From positions 1 through 17,130 of the forward strand of contig CAZWCX010000141.1 of NCBI GenBank assembly GCA_964632945.1: 17,130 bases of DNA, given 5' to 3'. The notes below the pieces were generated by a model. That model saw nothing but the letters and a program-made list of their open reading frames with translations. It did no database searches and was not told the origin of the DNA. Every line of letters begins with the position of its first letter. Positions within the stretch are counted from its first letter, which is position 1. Both the position numbers and the translations under genes were made by a program. The stretch is from CAZWCX01 sp964632945 (lineage in GTDB: Bacteria > Planctomycetota > MHYJ01 > WSZJ01 > CAZWCX01). Positions 13,259 through 17,130 of this stretch are shown here, piece by piece.

Positions 13259-13996
13259 ATGCGTCCGCCCACGTTCCGGTCCCACCGCTCTGCAACGCTG
13301 CTGCTGACTACGATCGCATTCTTGGGTGCGGGCGGCTGCGTCTCCAAGGCGAAGTACGACGAGCTCTATCAGCGCTACGTCACCGAAACCGAGGGGCTTC
13401 AATCGGCGCTCAAGACTCAAGAGCGCCGCAGCATGGACCTCGAAAAGGACAGCGAGTACTACCGCACCCTGGCCTCGGCCAAGGAGGCGGAAAGCGAGGC
13501 CTTGAAGGCCAAGCTCAATCTCGCCGAAATGGGCGGGAGCGATTGGGAGCGGCGCCTCAAGGAGTACCAGGCCCTCAACCCACGTGTCGAAATCCTCGGC
13601 GGGGGCAAGGGAATCCGGTTCGAGTCCGAACTGCTGTTCTCGCCCGGGTCGGCCACCTTGAATCGCGGCGGCGTGTCGGCGCTCGATGGATTGGTGGCTC
13701 TGGTCCGTGACCAGGCCGCCTATCTCGAGATCGACGGCCACACCGACAGCGACCCGATCCAGCGTTCGGCCGGACAGTGGAAATCCAAGTCGAACTTCGA
13801 ACTGGGCGCCTATCGGGCGCTTTCCGTGCTTCTCCACCTGCAGAGCCGCGGAGTCCCGCCGGACCACATGTTCCTGTGCTCGTTCGGCGAGCATCGCCCG
13901 GTCGATCCCGCGGACAAGCGAAAAAACCGCCGCGTCGAAATCTACTTCTTCAAGGAGGGGGCGGCGAAGAGTGGGCCGGGCGAGTCCGGCAGTTAA
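13259..13996 (+). CDS. OmpA/MotB-family peptidoglycan-binding lipoprotein, copy 1
   Basis: The ATG at 13259 follows GAGGG (13247-13251) and gives a 245-residue lipoprotein, with lipobox AGGC and acylated C27. Residues 29-105 are charged and helical, probably a coiled coil. The OmpA-like domain (about 107-232) has LLFSPGSATLNRGG, the peptidoglycan motif IDGHTDSDPI (158-167, D163), NFELGAYRALSV (179-190, R186) and KNRRVEIYFF. The Asp and Arg that bind diaminopimelate in OmpA are both present. The longer loop between HTD and the Arg resembles MotB rather than Pal. It should tether the outer membrane or another envelope layer to peptidoglycan. The adjacent gene is a diverged paralogue. The promoter was not clearly found (a GATAGAGG motif at 13176-13182 is a weak -10 candidate). 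Confidence 0.9.
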   Translation: MRPPTFRSHRSATLLLTTIAFLGAGGCVSKAKYDELYQRYVTETEGLQSALKTQERRSMDLEKDSEYYRTLASAKEAESEALKAKLNLAEMGGSDWERRLKEYQALNPRVEILGGGKGIRFESELLFSPGSATLNRGGVSALDGLVALVRDQAAYLEIDGHTDSDPIQRSAGQWKSKSNFELGAYRALSVLLHLQSRGVPPDHMFLCSFGEHRPVDPADKRKNRRVEIYFFKEGAAKSGPGESGS

Positions 13997-14079
13997 CGAG
14001 TGGGACGGAGCGCCGGGTGGAACCGGCGCGACGAGGTCGGCTTCCGCGGGGGGGCGGAGGCGCTACAGGGAGGTGGATC

Positions 14080-14775
14080 ATGCTGCGTGTCCGGGGGGGT
14101 TTTCTGGCCGTGTGCTGCCTCACACTGGCCGCGTTGTCGGGAGGGTGCAGGAGCAAGGAGACGCAACCCGAGAAGCCCGTCAATGACGACAGTGCGCGCA
14201 TTGCCGCGATGCTGCGGGAGTGCGAGGCGAACAAGCAGGCGTTGCAAAGCGAGATTGAACGCCTGATGCGGGACATGGCCGGCAAGGACGGCGAGATCGC
14301 GCGCTGGCGGACCGAGGCCGAGGCGAGTCGCGCCACCAGCTCGAAGCTGCAGAAGGAGCTGGAGGAGTTTGCCTCCCGGACTCCCGGGACCCGCGCGCTC
14401 GATGGCGGAGTGCTGTTCGAGGAGTCGTTGCTGTTCGATCCGGGCAAGGCCGAGTTGAAGGCGGGGGGCCGGAACGCCCTCGACATGTTGACGGACCTGC
14501 TGCGCGGCAAGGACGCCTACCTGCGCGTGGAGGGACACACCGACTCGGATCCGATCCAGAAGTCCGCGTCGCTCTGGAAGACTCGCGACAACTTCGAACT
14601 GGGCGCCTACCGCGCGCTGGCGGTCACGGTATACCTGAAGTCCAAGGGCGTGAGCGGCACGCGGATGTACCTGGCCAGCTACGGCGAGCACAAGCCGATG
14701 GCGGACAACTCCTCGAAGGAAAACAAGCAGAAGAATCGACGGGTCGAGATCTACATCTTCGATCGGAAGGGCTAG
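14080..14775 (+). CDS. OmpA/MotB-family peptidoglycan-binding lipoprotein, copy 2
   Basis: This 231-residue paralogue starts at an ATG preceded by GGAGGTG (14069-14075). The signal ends SGGC, predicting lipidated C23. A coiled-coil stalk (about 36-98) precedes an OmpA-like domain (about 108-229) with LLFDPGKAELKAGG, VEGHTDSDPIQKSA (150-163, D155), NFELGAYRALAV (171-182, R178), YGEHKP and NRRVEIYIF. It shares with copy 1 the MotB-like insert SDPIQ(R/K)SA, the NFELGAYRAL segment and the GEH(R/K)P turn, so the pair arose by tandem duplication, while the signal and stalk have diverged. The gap from copy 1 is 83 bases with no terminator, so cotranscription is likely. A perfect 11-bp hairpin follows the stop. 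Confidence 0.9.
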   Translation: MLRVRGGFLAVCCLTLAALSGGCRSKETQPEKPVNDDSARIAAMLRECEANKQALQSEIERLMRDMAGKDGEIARWRTEAEASRATSSKLQKELEEFASRTPGTRALDGGVLFEESLLFDPGKAELKAGGRNALDMLTDLLRGKDAYLRVEGHTDSDPIQKSASLWKTRDNFELGAYRALAVTVYLKSKGVSGTRMYLASYGEHKPMADNSSKENKQKNRRVEIYIFDRKG

Positions 14776-14800
14776 CGGACCCGCCCGCGACGCAGGAATC

Positions 14801-14827
14801 CCGGGGGCGGGGTTGACCCGCCCCCGG
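14801..14827 (+). terminator. Perfect 11-bp hairpin after the OmpA-like pair, no T tract
   Basis: CCGGGGGCGGG (14801-14811) is the exact reverse complement of CCCGCCCCCGG (14817-14827), loop GTTGA. It lies 25 bases after the stop. Lack of a T-run makes intrinsic termination uncertain; it may protect the mRNA 3' end. The rest of the gap to 15070 shows no gene and no clear promoter. Confidence 0.5.
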
Positions 14828-15070
14828 CGACGAAGCCCCGACCTGCCCCGTTTCGCACTCACACCAGGGTGGGGTCGCGCGGGGGCGCGGTCTGGGGGGC
14901 AGGATCGTCTGGACGCCGCCCGGGTTCCCGCTACCGGTGAGCGGCCGCAAGGGGAATCCCCGGCACGGGAATCCGGCCGCCAAACTCCGGATCCGCTACG
15001 CTGCGGCAACCTGGGTCCCCGGAGGGATGGACGCGATTCCACCGGCTCCATTCCCGCAGAGTCCCTGATC

Positions 15071-15658
15071 ATGCTCGATACGGAAGACCGTCGCATCCTC
15101 CTCGACCTGGCCGAGTCGACGATCCGCCAGTTTCTCGCGCGCCGCACCGTGCCGGAGCCGATCATCTCGGCGCCGGCCCTGCTGGCGGCGCGAGGCGCGT
15201 TCGTCAGCCTGCACCTGGGTCGGAAACTGCGCGGCTGCATCGGGTGCGTCGAGGCGCGGCATCCCCTGTGGAAAGCCGTTCGCGACATGGCCGTTGAGGC
15301 GGCCGTGGAGGACCCGCGCTTCTCCCCCTTGACCGCCGAAGAATTCGCGCGGATCGATCTCGAGATCTCCGCGCTCACCCCACCCACACCGATCGCCTCG
15401 CCGGGGGAGATCGAGGTGGGCCGGGACGGATTGATCGTTCGCCACCAGGGCCGATCCGGATTGCTGCTGCCTCAGGTGGCGGTCGAATGGAAGTGGGACC
15501 GCGACCAGTTCCTGTCGCAGACCTGCGTCAAGGCGGATCTTCCTCCCGATGCGTGGAAGACCGGCGCTGCGGTCTTGCGATTCTCGGCGGAAGTATTCGG
15601 GCGTGTCGTCGGAACCGGAGCGGTGGAGGACCGTGACCCGACGAGCCGTCGCGAATGA
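15071..15658 (+). CDS. AMMECR1-domain protein (AmmeMemoRadiSam system protein A)
   Basis: The 195-residue protein is a full-length AMMECR1 domain: the invariant LRGCIG (53-58), DPRFSPLT (81-88), LEISALTP (97-104), RDGLIVRHQGRSGLLLPQVA (118-137) and WDRDQFLSQTCVKADLPPDAW (142-162). The family occurs in archaea, bacteria and eukaryotes and its chemistry is not settled. In many bacteria it is encoded with a MEMO1-like protein and a radical SAM enzyme (hence the system name), but neither is next to it here. The ATG at 15071 begins at the expected domain boundary although the RBS is weak (AGAG about 8-12 bases upstream). An in-frame open extension to 14813 is only intergenic sequence. The gene converges with the aldolase gene, with a 56-bp gap and no strong terminator. 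Confidence 0.92.
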   Translation: MLDTEDRRILLDLAESTIRQFLARRTVPEPIISAPALLAARGAFVSLHLGRKLRGCIGCVEARHPLWKAVRDMAVEAAVEDPRFSPLTAEEFARIDLEISALTPPTPIASPGEIEVGRDGLIVRHQGRSGLLLPQVAVEWKWDRDQFLSQTCVKADLPPDAWKTGAAVLRFSAEVFGRVVGTGAVEDRDPTSRRE

Positions 15659-15714
15659 CCGTTCCGTGGCCGCGCACACGGTCCTGACTCGGCAGCAGAG
15701 CGGGCGGACCGGTC

Positions 15715-16368
15715 CTAGATCCGCCGTGCCAATCGGGCGCGGAACTCGAGCAGGCGCGCCTTCTCCTCCTCGGCGAGGGGTTCGATCGGACCCAACAATC
15801 GGGCGCGCAGGGTCACCAGGGCGACGAACTCGAGGCGCTCCATCTTGGTGAACGCGTCGAACAGATCCCGCCCCACGGTGACGGCGCCGTGCCGATCGAG
15901 AGTCAAGGCATCGTGCGCGCGGATCGGCGTGCGCACCGCGGCGGCGAGTTCCTCGGATCCGGGCAGAGCGTATCCAACGCAACCGATTTCACCGAAGGCG
16001 GCCAGGGCTTCGGGGAGCGCGTCCGACCGGAGCGGTTGGCCGGCCAGGGTGAAGGCGATCGCCGTGGGCGGATGGGCATGGATCACGGCCTGCACGTCCG
16101 GTCGTTCGGCGTAGACCGACAGGTGCATCGCGGTCTCCATCGAGACCGCACCGAGGCCGCGGAGAATCCGACCCGTGGCGTCGATTCGCAGGATGTCCGC
16201 CGGATCGAGCGCCGCCTTGTCGATTCCCGAAGGGGTGATGAGGAATTCGCCCTCCGAGATACGGGCGCTGAGATTGCCGTCCTGGGCGGTGATGAGTCCC
16301 CGATCGTAGAGCCGGCGCGAGAAACGCGTCAGATCGGTCCGCAATCGGTACTCCGGATTCGCCGTCAT
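15715..16368 (-). CDS. Class II aldolase/adducin family protein (fuculose-phosphate aldolase-like)
   Basis: The 217-residue protein has the class II aldolase pattern and the length of L-fuculose-1-phosphate aldolase. Zinc ligands are H97 and H99 (AVIHAHPP) and H160 (DRHGAV). E78 in SMETAMHL is the catalytic acid/base position. GNLSAR (31-36) and ITPSGIDK (44-51) form the phosphate-binding site. Spacing closely follows E. coli FucA (E73, H92, H94, H155). Retro-aldol cleavage of a phosphorylated sugar is expected; methylthioribulose-phosphate dehydratase and ribulose-phosphate epimerase relatives share the motifs, so substrate is uncertain. It is the only gene on the - strand. GGAGG sits 6 bases before its ATG, and a TTGACA promoter lies upstream (16421-16450). 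No other fucose or methylthioadenosine gene is visible. Confidence 0.88.
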   Translation of the reverse strand: MTANPEYRLRTDLTRFSRRLYDRGLITAQDGNLSARISEGEFLITPSGIDKAALDPADILRIDATGRILRGLGAVSMETAMHLSVYAERPDVQAVIHAHPPTAIAFTLAGQPLRSDALPEALAAFGEIGCVGYALPGSEELAAAVRTPIRAHDALTLDRHGAVTVGRDLFDAFTKMERLEFVALVTLRARLLGPIEPLAEEEKARLLEFRARLARRI

Positions 16369-16420
16369 AGGTTACCTCCGCGGCGTCCCGTGGGACTCCG
16401 TGCGACCCCACCCTGAATCG

Positions 16421-16450
16421 AGTGTACGGGGCCAACTCCCCCGGTGTCAA
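16421..16450 (-). promoter_or_regulatory. Promoter for the class II aldolase gene
   Basis: Read on the - strand, TTGACA (16450-16445) is an exact -35 and TACACT (16426-16421) a four-of-six -10, with an 18-base spacer. Transcription from about 16414 gives a leader of about 46 bases ending in a good RBS. The divergent gap (16369-16660) shows no equally good + strand promoter for the YjbQ-family gene. Confidence 0.6.
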
Positions 16451-16660
16451 TCCATCCACCCGAGAGGGCGGACCGGGGGGCGCGACCTTCTGCGCGGAGT
16501 CGAGATACTTCGTGACGATCGCACACACCGACGCTTTCCGGACCCGGTACGCGTCGTGGAATCTACGTTGCGCGCGCCCGATCGGCGCGGTCCCCTCGTA
16601 CCTCCGTTCGCCGGACTTCCCCCGTGCCAGTCCCCAGATCCACTAGCCGGAGATTCGCCC

Positions 16661-17080
16661 GTGCCCGTCAAACTCGAACGCGTGACCTTGACCACTCAGG
16701 GAAACACGGAGGTCCTCGACCTCACTCCCCGGATGCGTGATTTCGTGGGTTCCAGCGGACTCTCGGATGGGCTGGCCACCGCTTTCGTGGTCGGCTCGAC
16801 CGCCGCGATCACCACGCTGGAGTTCGAGCCGGGACTCGTCAAGGACATCGCCGCCTACTTCGAGCGTGCGGTGCCGGCGCACATGCGCTATCACCACCAC
16901 GATACCTGGCATGACGACAACGGCCACTCCCACATCCGTGCTTCCAGCCTCGGACAGAGCTTCAGCGTTCCGGTGGAGAACCGGAAACTCCTGCTCGGGA
17001 CCTGGCAGCAGGTGGTCTTGATCGACTTCGATACCCGCCCCCGGTCCCGCGAGGTGATCCTGCAGATTCTCGGGTTCTAG
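16661..17080 (+). CDS. YjbQ-family protein (UPF0047, secondary thiamine-phosphate synthase-like)
   Basis: The 139-residue protein is a full-length YjbQ/COG0432 member. Recognisable blocks are SDGLATAFVVGSTAAITTLEFEPG (35-58), the His-rich YHHHDTWHDDNGHSHIRASSLG (77-98) and LLGTWQQVVLIDFD (111-124). Members can weakly complement thiamine-phosphate synthase defects in E. coli, but the natural role is unknown. Conserved His residues (H80, H84, H89, H91) may bind metal. No in-frame ATG precedes the domain, so GTG at 16661 is the likely start, with GGAG (16649-16652) 8 bases upstream. The gene is divergent from the aldolase and is followed immediately by the second REP-like hairpin. Confidence 0.9.
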   Translation: MPVKLERVTLTTQGNTEVLDLTPRMRDFVGSSGLSDGLATAFVVGSTAAITTLEFEPGLVKDIAAYFERAVPAHMRYHHHDTWHDDNGHSHIRASSLGQSFSVPVENRKLLLGTWQQVVLIDFDTRPRSREVILQILGF

Positions 17081-17083
17081 CCC

Positions 17084-17125
17084 GGATTATTCATGAAGCC
17101 GCGCCAGCGGCTTCGTGAAAAATCC
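17084..17125. repeat. REP-like hairpin repeat, copy 2
   Basis: TTCATGAAGCCGC (17090-17102) pairs with GCGGCTTCGTGAA (17107-17119) around a GCCA loop, with one G-U pair. GGATT (17084-17088) and AATCC (17121-17125) extend the stem past a single A-A mismatch, giving 18 bp in all. The core matches the hairpin at 127-159. It begins three bases after the YjbQ-family stop codon and could also act as that gene's terminator. Confidence 0.65.
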
Positions 17126-17130
17126 GCCCG

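Noticed and set aside
12110..13894. 594-codon open frame on the - strand
   Set aside because: It lies antisense to the HTH-membrane gene and OmpA copy 1 and runs through a strong terminator; no recognisable domain.
14997..15002. TACGCT as a -10 for the AMMECR1 gene
   Set aside because: No acceptable -35 lies 16-18 bases upstream.
15664..15681. Terminator between the convergent AMMECR1 and aldolase genes
   Set aside because: CCGTG/CACGG gives only 5 bp with an 8-base loop and no T tract on either strand.
16400..16660. Upstream in-frame extension of the YjbQ-family protein
   Set aside because: It covers the divergent promoter region; the family domain begins right at the GTG at 16661, which has a good RBS.
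1..17130. tRNA, rRNA, CRISPR, insertion sequence or prophage genes
   Set aside because: No cloverleaf with a T-loop, no regularly spaced direct repeats, and no transposase, integrase or phage structural motif was found by reading both strands.

Overview
This window is a GC-rich (well over 60% by eye) bacterial chromosomal segment carrying 17 confident protein genes, 16 on the + strand and one on the - strand. No rRNA, tRNA, CRISPR array, transposase, integrase or phage gene was seen. An ECF-type sigma factor next to a zinc-ribbon Ser/Thr kinase with a multi-pass membrane tail, several lipoproteins, and a membrane-anchored excisionase-type HTH protein suggest a Gram-negative-type environmental bacterium, perhaps Planctomycetota or a related lineage (Eisenbacteria and Acidobacteriota are alternatives). 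This placement is an inference from gene style, not a phylogenetic result.

Layout. 1-3355: a leader with a REP-like hairpin and a perfect 24-bp palindrome, then a compact regulatory operon: sigma factor, RNase Z-like metallo-beta-lactamase-fold hydrolase (ATGA overlap) and Ser/Thr kinase. 3564-6319: a promoter followed by a tightly coupled trio: exported neutral-ceramidase-like hydrolase, GspG-like pseudopilin (ATGA overlap) and gamma-class carbonic anhydrase-like protein (1-bp gap). 6320-9035: a 432-bp noncoding leader, a GH18-like lipoprotein, and a membrane-anchored helical-repeat protein. 9036-9816: a long leader with a TTGACA promoter and nested long-range stems, a small exported Cys-containing protein, and a good intrinsic terminator.

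9890-11484: endonuclease V followed by a PIMT-type methyltransferase that carries a lipoprotein signal. 11678-13131: a strong promoter, a small exported protein, an HTH/acidic/transmembrane protein, and a strong intrinsic terminator. 13259-14827: two tandem paralogous OmpA/MotB-type peptidoglycan-binding lipoproteins closed by an 11-bp hairpin. 15071-17130: an AMMECR1-domain protein, a convergent class II aldolase on the - strand with its own TTGACA promoter, a YjbQ-family protein, and a second copy of the REP-like hairpin.

Common themes are envelope biology (four predicted lipoproteins, three further exported or membrane-anchored proteins, peptidoglycan-binding domains, a pseudopilin) and repair of damaged macromolecules (endonuclease V for deaminated DNA, PIMT for isoaspartyl protein). 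No complete new defence or biosynthetic system is evident. The most unusual items are the lipoprotein PIMT, the ceramidase-like/degenerate-pseudopilin coupling, the hydrolase inserted in the sigma-kinase operon, the membrane-anchored HTH protein, the structured leader at 9161-9239, and the matched hairpin repeats near both ends.
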